Source: Acidovorax sp. NB1 (GTDB taxonomy: Bacteria > Pseudomonadota > Gammaproteobacteria > Burkholderiales > Burkholderiaceae_C). From it: a DNA stretch of 64,000 nucleotides. Both the position numbers and the translations under genes were made by a program. The notes under the pieces were generated by a model. That model was not told the DNA's origin. It did not search any database and saw only the letters and a program-made list of their open reading frames with translations. Positions within the stretch are counted from its first letter, which is position 1, and the number at the start of each line of letters is the position of its first letter. The stretch covers positions 1-64,000 of the forward strand of contig NZ_BJHU01000030.1 of the NCBI RefSeq assembly GCF_005405905.1, given 5' to 3'. Positions 51,065-59,506 of this stretch are shown here, piece by piece.

Positions 51065-52231
51065 ATGACCCAAGCCATCGCCCGCACCCCCGCTTTCCCC
51101 AGCAAGCTGCCCAACGTCGGCACCACCATCTTCACCGTGATGTCCGCCCTGGCTGCAGAGCACAAGGCCGTCAACCTGGGCCAAGGTTTCCCCGACTTTG
51201 AATGCGCCCCCGAGCTGGTGAACGCCGTCACCGCCGCCATGCAAGCCGGCCACAACCAGTACCCGCCCATGCCCGGCGTGCCCGCCCTGCGCGAAGCCGT
51301 GGCCCGCAAGATCGAGGCGCTGCACGGCCGCGCCTACAACCCCAACACCGAGATCACCATCACTGCAGGCGCCACGCAGGCCATCATCACCGCCATCCTG
51401 GCCATCGTGCACGCGGGCGACGAAGTGATCGTGCTCGACCCCTGCTACGACAGCTATGTGCCCAACATCGAGCTGGCGGGCGGCAAAGCCGTGCGCGTGC
51501 CCCTCACGCCCGGCACCTTCCGCCCCGACTTCGCAAAGATCAGCGCGGCCATCACGCCCCGCACCCGCGCCATCATCATCAACAGCCCGCACAACCCCAG
51601 CGCCACCATTTGGACGGCCGAGGAAATGCACCAGCTGGAAGACCTGCTCGCTCCCACCGACATCCTGCTCATCAGCGACGAGGTGTACGAGCACATGGTG
51701 TTCGACGGCGCCGAGCACCAAAGCGCCGCGCGCTTTGCAGGCCTGGCCGCCCGTGCGTTCATCGTCTCCAGCTTTGGCAAAACCTTCCACGTCACCGGCT
51801 GGAAGGTCGGCACCGTGGCGGCCCCCGCAGCGCTGACGGCCGAGTTCCGCAAAGTGCACCAGTTCAACGTGTTCACCGTCAACACCCCCGTGCAGCACGG
51901 GCTGGCCGCCTACCTGCAGGACCCCACACCCTACCTGCAGTTGCCCGCGTTCTACCAGGCCAAGCGCGACCTGTTCCGCGAAGGGCTGGCAGGCTCGCGC
52001 TTCAAGCTGCTGCCCAGCACCGGCAGCTACTTCCAGTGCGTGGACATCTCGGCGTTCAGCGATTTGAACGAGGCCGATTTCTGCCAGTGGCTCACCCGTG
52101 AGGTGGGCGTGGCGGCGATTCCGCTGTCCGCGTTTTATGGCGACGGGTTTGACCAGCGTGTGGTTCGGTTCTGCTTTGCCAAGAAGGACGAGACACTGCG
52201 CGCGGCGCTGGAACGGCTGCGCAAACTCTGA
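51065..52231 (+). CDS. Pyridoxal-phosphate aminotransferase (methionine aminotransferase-like)
   Basis: A 388-residue class I/II aminotransferase. It has the family start NVGTTIFTVMSALAAEHKAV, VNLGQGFPDFECAPELVNAV, and the PLP Lys239 in SSFGKTFHVTGWKVGTVAAP. The similarity in pattern is to E. coli YbdL (methionine/aromatic aminotransferase). It converts an amino acid and a 2-oxo acid. It lies 69 bp after cysB, and its sulfur-amino-acid link with cysB is suggestive but unproven. Confidence 0.9.
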   Translation: MTQAIARTPAFPSKLPNVGTTIFTVMSALAAEHKAVNLGQGFPDFECAPELVNAVTAAMQAGHNQYPPMPGVPALREAVARKIEALHGRAYNPNTEITITAGATQAIITAILAIVHAGDEVIVLDPCYDSYVPNIELAGGKAVRVPLTPGTFRPDFAKISAAITPRTRAIIINSPHNPSATIWTAEEMHQLEDLLAPTDILLISDEVYEHMVFDGAEHQSAARFAGLAARAFIVSSFGKTFHVTGWKVGTVAAPAALTAEFRKVHQFNVFTVNTPVQHGLAAYLQDPTPYLQLPAFYQAKRDLFREGLAGSRFKLLPSTGSYFQCVDISAFSDLNEADFCQWLTREVGVAAIPLSAFYGDGFDQRVVRFCFAKKDETLRAALERLRKL

Positions 52232-52241
52232 GGCCGTTGCC

Positions 52242-52658
52242 ATGGTTGCACTGACCGGGTCTCTCCAGCCCATCGTCGCGCCGACGCCCACCGACCAACT
52301 GTTGCCGTTTGAGAAAGCGCTGCTCCAAGCCACCGCTTCCGCACTGCCACCGGCTGAGGCGTTGTTGCTGGCGAAACAGCTGGACTGCATCAACAACATT
52401 CGCCGTCCGTCGGACTGGAAGCGCATTGAATTCCAGTGCAAACGCTGGTTTCAGGTCCGATGGCCGGCACCGCTTCTCTTTGCTCGCACGGACACATTCC
52501 GCGTCGCCACCATTGCCTGCCAGTTTGGAGCGAAAGATGCGCTGGTGGATGTGTGGGCGGAGGGCGGCCATGTGTCTGCGCTGGAATCCTCCATGGGTTT
52601 CAGCGGGCTCTCCATTTCGGGGCCACTGAACATCGTTGCCGTGCACCCCGCTGCCTGA
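52242..52658 (+). CDS. Hypothetical protein
   Basis: A 138-residue protein that I do not recognise. The N-terminal part is a helix (LLPFEKALLQATASALPPAE, then ALLLAKQLDCINNIRRPSDW), followed by a beta-rich part with repeated Phe/Trp (EFQCKRWFQVRWPAPLLFAR and VATIACQFGAKDALVDVWAE). The ATG is 10 bp after the aminotransferase stop, so they may be co-transcribed. The length and fold impression fit a small alpha+beta domain without known motifs. Confidence 0.5.
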   Translation: MVALTGSLQPIVAPTPTDQLLPFEKALLQATASALPPAEALLLAKQLDCINNIRRPSDWKRIEFQCKRWFQVRWPAPLLFARTDTFRVATIACQFGAKDALVDVWAEGGHVSALESSMGFSGLSISGPLNIVAVHPAA

Positions 52659-52694
52659 CAGGGCCCATATCATTCAGCAGCAAGCAAAAATTCA

Positions 52695-52765
52695 AGAAAA
52701 AGTGGCCTTTGCGCGCATCCACAAAGCGCAAACAGCTACAAATACAATAGCAAACTCTCTACACA
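52695..52765. repeat. Short dispersed palindromic repeat, copy 6
   Basis: AAGAAAAAGTGGCCTTTGCG opens the element, followed by CGCATCCACAAAGCGC and CAGCTACAAATACAATAGCA. The pattern (AAAA-GGCC, GCGCATCCA...GCGC, then AGCTA-AAAT-AATAGCA) matches copy 7 closely. Confidence 0.65.
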
Positions 52766-52826
52766 TCACCAAGGCTGCCACACCAACCCTGTGTTTTCCA
52801 CGGAGTCGCATGGCAGTGCCCCACCC

Positions 52827-53729
52827 TCACCTCGTCTGCCGCGCCAGCCACACACCCGCCGCCGCCAACGCCATCCCCGCCAGCGCCCAGCCGGTGAGCG
52901 TCTCACCAAACATGGCCCAGGCGATCAGGGCCGTGGTGGGCGGTGTCAGGTAGAACAAGCTGGCCACGTTCACCGCGCCGCCCCGGCGAATCAGCAGGTT
53001 CAACAGGCTCACCGCGCCCAGTGACAACACCAGCACCAGCCAGCCCAGCGCAAACACAAACTCACCCGTCCATGTGATGGCCATGGACCCGGTGGCATAG
53101 GCCAGCGCAGCCATGGCGATGGCACAGGGCAGGTATTGGATGACCGAGCCCGTGCGCAGATCGAACGAGGGGCAAAAGCGCTTTTGGTACAGCGTGCCCG
53201 CCGTGATGCCCAGCAACGCCACCACGGCAGGCAGCAGCATGCCCAGCAAAGCACCTGCGGGCACCGTCGCCACCTTGCCCGCCACCACCAGCGCCACGCC
53301 GCCGAACCCCAGCCCCAGCCCCGCCCACTGCGCGGGCCGCACCTTCTCGCCCAGCAAGGCGCCCGCCACCAGCGCAGTCAACAGCGGCTGTAAGCCCACC
53401 ACCAGTGCCGTGATGCCCGACGGCAGCCCGTGCCCAATGGCCATGAACACCCCGCCCAGGTACACGCCATGCACCAGCAGGCCCGACACCGCGATGTGGC
53501 CCCAGGCCCTGCCCGCCGGTGGCCAGGGCGCACGCACCACCGCCACCACAGCCAGCATGAGCACGGTGACGATGGCAAAGCGCAGCCCGAGAAAGGTCAG
53601 CGGCTCCACATACGGCAGACCCAGCTTGGCGCCGATGAAACCCGTGCTCCAGAGCGCGACAAACAGCAATGGGACGAGTGAATCCAGCGGATTCGACACG
53701 GGGGATGAATGGGGTGTTGCCTGGGTCAT
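52827..53729 (-). CDS. EamA-family transporter (drug/metabolite transporter)
   Basis: A 300-residue inner-membrane protein with ten predicted helices in two EamA repeats (about 15-140 and 150-295), for example LVPLLFVALWSTGFIGAKLG and the SGITALVVGLQPLLTALVAG block at the end of the first repeat. Such carriers export amino acids or small metabolites. The start at 53729 was chosen, since the residues before it are not membrane-like. It lies 94 bp below a LysR gene on the same strand. Confidence 0.85.
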   Translation of the reverse strand: MTQATPHSSPVSNPLDSLVPLLFVALWSTGFIGAKLGLPYVEPLTFLGLRFAIVTVLMLAVVAVVRAPWPPAGRAWGHIAVSGLLVHGVYLGGVFMAIGHGLPSGITALVVGLQPLLTALVAGALLGEKVRPAQWAGLGLGFGGVALVVAGKVATVPAGALLGMLLPAVVALLGITAGTLYQKRFCPSFDLRTGSVIQYLPCAIAMAALAYATGSMAITWTGEFVFALGWLVLVLSLGAVSLLNLLIRRGGAVNVASLFYLTPPTTALIAWAMFGETLTGWALAGMALAAAGVWLARQTR

Positions 53730-53823
53730 GGAGTATGAAAACAAAGCGCCTGGCTGCGGCAGCCAGGCCAGACAGGAAGAAAGGCCCGGGGCGGTGGGCA
53801 AAACAGAGAGAGGACGCGGCCCA

Positions 53824-54774
53824 TCATCGCAGCGTCTGCCCCACGCCCGGTGCTTCGTCCGCACGGGCCCTGGCCGCAAACCAGTCCACCACCCACGCGC
53901 GAAACGCCGCCATGGCCGCCGTGCTGAACCGGCCCGAGGGCCGCACCAGGTAGATGCCTGCATCTGCATTGAGCTGCCACTGGGGCAGCACACGCACCAG
54001 CTGGCCTGCGTCAATGCAAGGCTGGATCAGCCAGTCGCCCCCGGCCAGGATGCCTGCGCCGAGCGTGGCGGCTGTCAGCAGCGCTTCGTTGTCATTGCTC
54101 ACCAGGCTGCTGTGCACCACCACCGTGTGGCTGGCGCCCGCGCGTGAGGTGAGCTGCCATTCGGGATACGACGCCAGGCCCGTGAAGCCCAGGCACTGGT
54201 GCTGCGCCAGGTCGGCGGGCGCCTGTGGCATGCCATGCTGCTGCAGATAGGACGGCGCTGCGGCCATGATGCGCCGGTGGCCGCACAGCCGCGTGGCCAC
54301 CAGCCCGCTGTCGGCCAGCTTGCCAATGCGGATGGCGGCGTCAAAGCGCTCGCCCACAATGTCCACCAGCCGGTCGGCGTATTCCACCTCCAGCGTGACC
54401 TGCGGATGGGCCAGCGCAAACTCTGCCAGCATGCCGCTGAGCAGCCGCCGCCCCATGGCCGCAGGCACCGACACGCGCAATCGCCCGCGCACCTGCTGTG
54501 CGCCCTCGGCCGCCTCTGTCTGCGCCTGTGCGATCAGGCCCATGGCCTCGCGCACTTTCTCCACCAGCTGCAGCCCTGCGTGTGTCAGGTGCAGCTGGCG
54601 CGTGGTGCGCTCCACCAGCCGCACGCCCAGGCGACGCTCCAGCGCATTCAGGCGTTTGGACAGCACCGAGGGGTGGCGCTGCAAGGCGCGGCCCGCGGCA
54701 GCAAACGAGCCCCCATCGCTCAGGGCAAGAAGGGTCGCCAACTCATCGGCATGCTGGCTGTCGAGCAGGTCCAT
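53824..54774 (-). CDS. LysR-family transcriptional regulator
   Basis: A 316-residue LysR regulator. The helix-turn-helix is at about residues 8-66 (LATLLALSDGGSFAAAGRAL then QRHPSVLSKRLNALERRLGV), and the remainder is the effector domain. It stands between the quinone reductase and EamA genes, all on the minus strand; it probably controls one of them. The ATG at 54774 was chosen over a TTG one codon upstream. Confidence 0.85.
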   Translation of the reverse strand: MDLLDSQHADELATLLALSDGGSFAAAGRALQRHPSVLSKRLNALERRLGVRLVERTTRQLHLTHAGLQLVEKVREAMGLIAQAQTEAAEGAQQVRGRLRVSVPAAMGRRLLSGMLAEFALAHPQVTLEVEYADRLVDIVGERFDAAIRIGKLADSGLVATRLCGHRRIMAAAPSYLQQHGMPQAPADLAQHQCLGFTGLASYPEWQLTSRAGASHTVVVHSSLVSNDNEALLTAATLGAGILAGGDWLIQPCIDAGQLVRVLPQWQLNADAGIYLVRPSGRFSTAAMAAFRAWVVDWFAARARADEAPGVGQTLR

Positions 54775-54811
54775 CAAAGATCAAGGCGCCACGGCGTGGC
54801 ACCACACAAGG

Positions 54812-55786
54812 TCACGGGGTAAGGATGATCGCACCTTGCGATCGCCCCTGCTCCAGGTCGGCGTGGGCCGCCGCCACATCGGCCAGCGCATAGCGGCGCC
54901 AGATGTGCAGCGTGATGATGCCGGCGGCCACAGCCTGCAGAACGTCCTGGGCGCGCTCCTGGTACTCCGCCGCCGTGGCCGTGTGCGCGGCCAGCGACGG
55001 GCGGGTGAGGAACAGCGAGCCCTTGGCATTGAGCGTGCCCACCTCGATGGGTGCGGGCAGGCCCGAGGTGGCGCCAAACGACACCAGCAGGCCGCGCGGA
55101 CGCAGGCAGTCCAGAGACGCGTTGAGCGTGACCCGTCCGATGGGGTCGTACACCACGTCCGCCTTGTGCCCCAGCGTGACCTCCAGCACCTGCGCGGGCA
55201 AGGTGGCGGGGTCAAAGACAAACACCGCGTCGCACCCTGCCGCACGGGCCCGCTCCACGCTCTCTGGTTTGGAGACCACCCCCATCACCAACGCACCCAG
55301 GTGCCGGGCCCAGGCGCACATGAGCTGCCCCAGCGCTCCGCCCGCCCCATAGATCAGTACCTTGGTTCCGGGCACGACGGCATAGGTTGTCTTGAGCAGG
55401 TACTGCGCCGTGATGCCTTTGAACAGCACCGCCGCCGCCTCGTCAAAACCCAGCGCATCGGGCAGCTTGACCAGCCGCTCGGCCGGGAACAGGCGGGCGC
55501 TGGCATAGGCCCCCAGCGGCCCGGTGGCATAACCCACACGGTCGCCCACCGCCACATTCAGCACCCCTGGGCCCACGGCCACCACCCGCCCTGCGCCCTC
55601 CAGCCCCAGGCCGGACGGGAACGGGATGGTCACCGCGCCTTTGCGCTGGCCCACGTCCAGCGGGTTCACGCCGATGGCCGCCTGTTCGAGCCACACCTGC
55701 CCGGGGCCGGGCACCTGAGGCTCAACCGCCTCCAGTCGCAGGGCCTCTGGCCCACCTGCCGCATTGATCCGAACGCTCACTGCCAT
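54812..55786 (-). CDS. Zinc-independent quinone oxidoreductase (QOR family)
   Basis: A 324-residue medium-chain reductase. The start SVRINAAGGPEALRLEAVEP is followed by the substrate domain and the NADPH-binding motif VLIYGAGGALGQLMCAWARH (residues about 144-163). There are no zinc-ligating Cys residues, as in quinone oxidoreductases, which reduce quinones with NADPH. The ATG at 55786 was chosen because AAGGAAAG lies before it; an ATG ten codons upstream is possible. Confidence 0.9.
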   Translation of the reverse strand: MAVSVRINAAGGPEALRLEAVEPQVPGPGQVWLEQAAIGVNPLDVGQRKGAVTIPFPSGLGLEGAGRVVAVGPGVLNVAVGDRVGYATGPLGAYASARLFPAERLVKLPDALGFDEAAAVLFKGITAQYLLKTTYAVVPGTKVLIYGAGGALGQLMCAWARHLGALVMGVVSKPESVERARAAGCDAVFVFDPATLPAQVLEVTLGHKADVVYDPIGRVTLNASLDCLRPRGLLVSFGATSGLPAPIEVGTLNAKGSLFLTRPSLAAHTATAAEYQERAQDVLQAVAAGIITLHIWRRYALADVAAAHADLEQGRSQGAIILTP

Positions 55787-56129
55787 GGGGCTTTCCTTGG
55801 GGATGAATTTCATGCCCCGAGCGTAGGTTTTGGCGCCGGGCTGATCAATCCGCTGGCCTGCAGTTGACTCCTGCACCGGCTGCACGAAACCCCAAGGCAC
55901 AGGTGGGAAGCCCGTTGGTGAGCGCAGGGCAGGCCAGCGCAAAAAAACACAAGAAAATGCGGCCCTCCGCGCATCCATCATGCGCTTTAAGCTATCCAAT
56001 TAATAGCAAATTATGGATTCACTCCGTCGCGATAGAAAGAGCGGGTGTGAGCAGCCCCACCATCTGCCCACACCCTCCCTTCGCAAACCGGTCGGCTTCG
56101 GGGGCCGGTACGCCAACGGAAAACACGCG
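55787..56129. other. 343-bp gene-free region between the quinone reductase and RimK genes
   Basis: No credible gene is seen. The central part holds a dispersed repeat copy (55940-56012). The part next to the quinone reductase start presumably holds its promoter (GCGTAGGTTTTGGCGCCGGG region). No good terminator for the RimK gene is visible after its stop at 56130. Confidence 0.6.
55940..56012. repeat. Short dispersed palindromic repeat, copy 7
   Basis: CACAAGAAAATGCGGCCCTC opens the element, followed by CGCGCATCCATCATGCGC and TTTAAGCTATCCAATTAATA, ending GCAAATT. It matches copy 6 in order and spacing. Confidence 0.7.
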
Positions 56130-57665
56130 CTAGCCCGCAGCCACCGCCAGGCCCAAGGCGGGCTGGTGATCCAGGCCGCCCACCACCCGGCTGGTGCTGA
56201 AGCGCTGCTCCACCTGCCTGAGGAAATGCGTGAGCAGCAAGCGGTACAGGCCATCGCCCAGGGCGGCGTCCTCCACCCCCACATCCAGGTTCGGGTTGTC
56301 GTTGATCTCGATCACGTACACCCCGGATGCCGTGGCCTTCAGGTCCACGCCATAAAAACCATGACCCACCAGGCGGGCAGAGCTGACTGCCGCCGCCAGC
56401 ACCTGCGGGGGCACCTGGTCCAGCGGTACGGCCTGCACCCGGCCTTCGGTGTACTTGCCATTGGCCGTGTGTTGCAGGATCTGCCAGTGGCCGTCGCACA
56501 TGAAGTACTTCGCTGCGAAGATGGCCTGGCCTGCCAGCACGCCGATGCGCCAGTCGAAGTCGGTGTACATGAACTCCTGCACGAGGATGATTTCCGACTC
56601 CTTGAGCATGTCCCGGGCGATGCCATGCAGCTGTTCAAAGTTCTCCGCCTTTTTCACACTGCGGCTGAACGCGCCGTCCGGCACCTTCACCACCACCGGG
56701 TAGGCCAGCCGGTGCTGCATGTCGGCCAGCGTGCGGCGGCTGACCATGTGCGTGAGCGGGGTGGCAATGGCATGCTCGCGCAGCAGCTCTGCCAGAAAAG
56801 CCTTGTTAGTGCAGCGCAGGATGGACGCGGGGTCGTCGATGACCGGCATGCCCTCCGCCATGGCTTTGCGCGCGAACTGGAAGGTGTGGTGGGTCACGGC
56901 CGTGGTCTCGCGGATGAAGAGTGCATCAAACTGGGTCAGCCGCGCCAAGTCCTTTTTTTCGATCAGCTCCACGGCAATACCCATCTCCTGCCCCACATCG
57001 ACCAGCTTGCGCAGGGTCTTGAGGTTGGACGGCGGCAAGCGATCGTGCGGGTCGTGCAGCACCGCCAGGTCCATGCGCGGCTGGGGCATCGCGATCATGG
57101 GGCGCCAACTTCGCCGTGTGTACTGGAGCAGCGCTTGCACGAAGACCTCGTCGCGCGCGGCATCCACATCGCGCAGGTCCAGCGCCTGTATGCCACCGAT
57201 CTGCCAATGGGCCGACTGCTCCTGCCTCTCCAGCGTAACCTCCATCAGTGGGCAACGGAACAGCTCGAAGCTTTTGCGAGCCAGCGCAGCCAGTGCGGGG
57301 TCTTCCATGATCCCGAAGAAGACATGCAGCGTCAGTGTGTTCACAGAGCGCGGTATTTCCTTGAGCGGGCCAATCAGCCGGTTGAGCTGCGCCAGCGCCG
57401 ATGGCTCGATGCGTTTGCGCTGCAGGCTCAGGATGGTGTCCACGCTGGGCGTTACGCGGTCACCACGCGCCTCGGCCAGCAGCGAGCAGTAGTAGCCCAT
57501 GCTGAGGTAGCCGTAGCTCCTGCACAGGTTGGTGACCTTGCGCACGCGCCCACGGTGAAGCGGCTGTTCTGCAACGAATTGCTCTGCTGTGATGACCTTG
57601 ATGTCGGGCTGGCTCCATCGAAAGTCGGCCAGCTTCTCCACCACGATGACATGTTCTGAGGACAA
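56130..57665 (-). CDS. RimK-family ATP-grasp ligase with RimK-like N-terminal domain
   Basis: A 511-residue ATP-grasp enzyme. Residues about 1-150 form a RimK-like ATP-grasp N-terminal domain (DIKVITAEQFVAEQPLHRGR, LCRSYGYLSMGYYCSLLAEA). The catalytic ATP-grasp region (about 300-500) has the nucleotide-binding strand YPVVVKVPDGAFSRSVKKAE, WRIGVLAGQAIFAAKYFMCD and the Mg-binding YVIEINDNPNLDVGVEDAAL. RimK-type enzymes join amino acids, often glutamate, to a protein or peptide carboxylate; the substrate here is unknown. I chose the TTG at 57665, one base after the stop of the GNAT/C39 gene and with GGAAAG before it. It is the last gene of the unit. Confidence 0.85.
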   Translation of the reverse strand: MSSEHVIVVEKLADFRWSQPDIKVITAEQFVAEQPLHRGRVRKVTNLCRSYGYLSMGYYCSLLAEARGDRVTPSVDTILSLQRKRIEPSALAQLNRLIGPLKEIPRSVNTLTLHVFFGIMEDPALAALARKSFELFRCPLMEVTLERQEQSAHWQIGGIQALDLRDVDAARDEVFVQALLQYTRRSWRPMIAMPQPRMDLAVLHDPHDRLPPSNLKTLRKLVDVGQEMGIAVELIEKKDLARLTQFDALFIRETTAVTHHTFQFARKAMAEGMPVIDDPASILRCTNKAFLAELLREHAIATPLTHMVSRRTLADMQHRLAYPVVVKVPDGAFSRSVKKAENFEQLHGIARDMLKESEIILVQEFMYTDFDWRIGVLAGQAIFAAKYFMCDGHWQILQHTANGKYTEGRVQAVPLDQVPPQVLAAAVSSARLVGHGFYGVDLKATASGVYVIEINDNPNLDVGVEDAALGDGLYRLLLTHFLRQVEQRFSTSRVVGGLDHQPALGLAVAAG

Positions 57666-57666
57666 T

Positions 57667-58785
57667 TTATTTCTTTCCAGAAAGGATGACGGCCGCAGTG
57701 CGCCCACGGCGCCCATACCTTGCGACTTTCTTGAATTCACTCCAACTGATGGACACACCGCCGTCCGGGTCACCGGAACGTGCCATGGGGTCCAGCAGGC
57801 GAAACACCGCACCGTCGAAGCCTGTGATGACCACCCAGTGCGGCGTCTTCTGCCGGTGCAGGCGCCACAAACTGATGAGCACAATGGGCAGGCGCCCCGC
57901 CCGCAGCTGCTCGATCACGCTGTCGGGCGACACGGGCCGCGCATGGATCGGCACCTGGCGCGCCTCCAGCGCCGCCCTGAAGTCGTTCTCCACCAACTGG
58001 ATCACGTCCTTCTTGCGGGGGTCGCGCACGCTGTCCATGAACAGCGAGGCACCGGCAGCCGCATACACCGACACCTCAAAACCGTGGGCCAGCGCGGCAT
58101 GCGCCAACCCAAAAGGCCCACACCCGCCATGGCCTGCGGCCATGAACACCGTGGTGGCCTCGCGCCACAGGCGGATCTCGGCCGCCTGATTCACCGGCAT
58201 GGCGGGGTCCATGGCGGACATCGCCATCAGCAGCGCACAGGGGCCGCAGGTGAAGTCCAGCGTCTGTGCATAGTGGCGCACCTGGTACGACGCCGCTGCC
58301 TGGGCCAATGCGCCATCGAACAGGTCCTTCTGAAAACACAGGGCCTGTTCGCCATCCTCGTAGTAGGCATTTTTGCAACCGGTGTGCACAAAGCCGTGGC
58401 GCGCGAAGAGACGGTGCGCCGACAGGTTGCCTGCCCTGCTCTCGAGCCGCAGCACTGCGCAGCCCGCATCGCGCGCACCCTGGATTGCCGCCGCCAGCAG
58501 CCCGCTGGCCACGCCTGCGCGCCGCATGGACGGCGCCACCGCAATGGAATACAGGCGTGCCACAGACGACCCTTCGCGGCGCAATACCACGCAGGCCCCG
58601 TCCAATGTCTGCCCTGATCTGACCACCAGTACACGTGCCGAGGGGCTCAACAACAGACGCCCCCAGCTCCTGCGCGAAATCCGATCGCTGGAGAACGCGG
58701 TGTTTTCCAGCTGCTCCAGTGCGGGCAAATCTGCAGGACCCGCCGTTGCGACGCCCCGCACATCCGTCGATGGTTGTCGCTTCAC
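57667..58785 (-). CDS. GNAT N-acetyltransferase fused to a peptidase C39-like domain
   Basis: A 372-residue two-domain protein. Residues about 10-155 are a GNAT domain with the acetyl-CoA loop LYSIAVAPSMRRAGVASGLL. Residues about 165-370 are a papain-like C39 domain: the nucleophile Cys180 in LDFTCGPCALLMAM, the His in KTPHWVVITGFDG and the Asp in FRLLDPMARSGD. C39 peptidases typically cut leader peptides after Gly-Gly; this one lacks an ABC exporter. The GTG start overlaps the stop of a 40-codon gene (GTGA), and the RimK gene starts one base after its stop, so ligase and peptidase are made together. Confidence 0.82.
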   Translation of the reverse strand: MKRQPSTDVRGVATAGPADLPALEQLENTAFSSDRISRRSWGRLLLSPSARVLVVRSGQTLDGACVVLRREGSSVARLYSIAVAPSMRRAGVASGLLAAAIQGARDAGCAVLRLESRAGNLSAHRLFARHGFVHTGCKNAYYEDGEQALCFQKDLFDGALAQAAASYQVRHYAQTLDFTCGPCALLMAMSAMDPAMPVNQAAEIRLWREATTVFMAAGHGGCGPFGLAHAALAHGFEVSVYAAAGASLFMDSVRDPRKKDVIQLVENDFRAALEARQVPIHARPVSPDSVIEQLRAGRLPIVLISLWRLHRQKTPHWVVITGFDGAVFRLLDPMARSGDPDGGVSISWSEFKKVARYGRRGRTAAVILSGKK

Positions 58786-58904
58786 GGGCAGTCCCCACGG
58801 GGCCGCTGCGCCTTGCGGTCAGACAGCTTCAATGCCACCCACCCCACTCCGATCGGAACGACAAGCACCAGCACGGCCAATAGCAACGCGATCCAATCAG
58901 CCAT
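58782..58904 (-). CDS. Small membrane peptide of 40 residues
   Basis: MADWIALLLAVLVLVVPIGV continues for another 20 residues: a single transmembrane helix (about residues 4-25) followed by a basic cytoplasmic tail LKLSDRKAQRPRGDCP. It is too short for usual gene-length filters. Its TGA stop overlaps the GTG start of the GNAT/C39 gene (GTGA), as is usual for translationally coupled genes. It could be a small membrane anchor or regulator, or a substrate of the enzymes. No family is recognised. Confidence 0.55.
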   Translation of the reverse strand: MADWIALLLAVLVLVVPIGVGWVALKLSDRKAQRPRGDCP

Positions 58905-58991
58905 GGCGCTGCAGCTCCGGGCCCACGCCACGCAGGGCGCTGCGCACAGAGCCTGCCTCAATGGCCTGGCAACGTCGCGCGCTGCAATGGT

Positions 58992-59330
58992 TCAATGGCA
59001 TGAAAACGCCCCCGCGCAAGCAACACTGGCCACACAACCGAGTTCGAGCTGGGGCAGGCCAGAGACCAGGCAACGCTTGGCACTCTCCAGGTCGCGCCGG
59101 TGGATGTACAAAGTGCCCCTGGCCGTGTGGCGGGGCACGTCGAACGCCAGGCTGTATCCGCGCAGCTGCCGCCCCAGCACGGCCTGCAGCCTTGCACGCA
59201 GGCTTTTCCCATCGGCATACGGTGTGGTGAACGGAACCAGCACCAACGCGGTGGGATCGCTATCGCTCTCACCCAAAGGCAACAGGGATACCCGGTGCAA
59301 GCCCATACTGGGACAACTCTTCATCAGCAT
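58992..59330 (-). CDS. Hypothetical 112-residue protein heading the RimK unit
   Basis: The product is not recognised. Its core VLVPFTTPYADGKSLRARLQ and AVLGRQLRGYSLAFDVPRHT, TARGTLYIHRRDLESAKRCL looks like a small compact alpha+beta domain. The last residues, LELGCVASVACAGAFSCH, are hydrophobic and contain three Cys. It is the first gene of the unit that continues with the 40-residue membrane peptide, GNAT/C39 and RimK genes, and lies 87 bp upstream of the peptide gene. Whether the Cys-rich end is processed by the C39 domain is an open question. The ATG at 59330 has only a weak ribosome site, and 59306 is an alternative. Confidence 0.45.
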   Translation of the reverse strand: MLMKSCPSMGLHRVSLLPLGESDSDPTALVLVPFTTPYADGKSLRARLQAVLGRQLRGYSLAFDVPRHTARGTLYIHRRDLESAKRCLVSGLPQLELGCVASVACAGAFSCH

Positions 59331-59506
59331 GTTTTCACCACACGGAGCCCCCGGCAGGGGCGCTTGTGGCCGGTGTTGAACATGCTTTCAGTCTAGAAAA
59401 TCCGGCGTAAATCGTTCGTAAAAAATGCGGGGGAAGACATCAAATCGCTGTCAATCCAGCGGGGCTGGCCACGCATGTGCGCGGGTGCGAAGGGCTGGCG
59501 CCAGCC

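Noticed and set aside
58958-59272. Alternative 104-residue frame overlapping the 112-residue protein gene
   Set aside because: It is a different frame of the same DNA with a less protein-like composition and no better start; the frame 58992-59330 was preferred.
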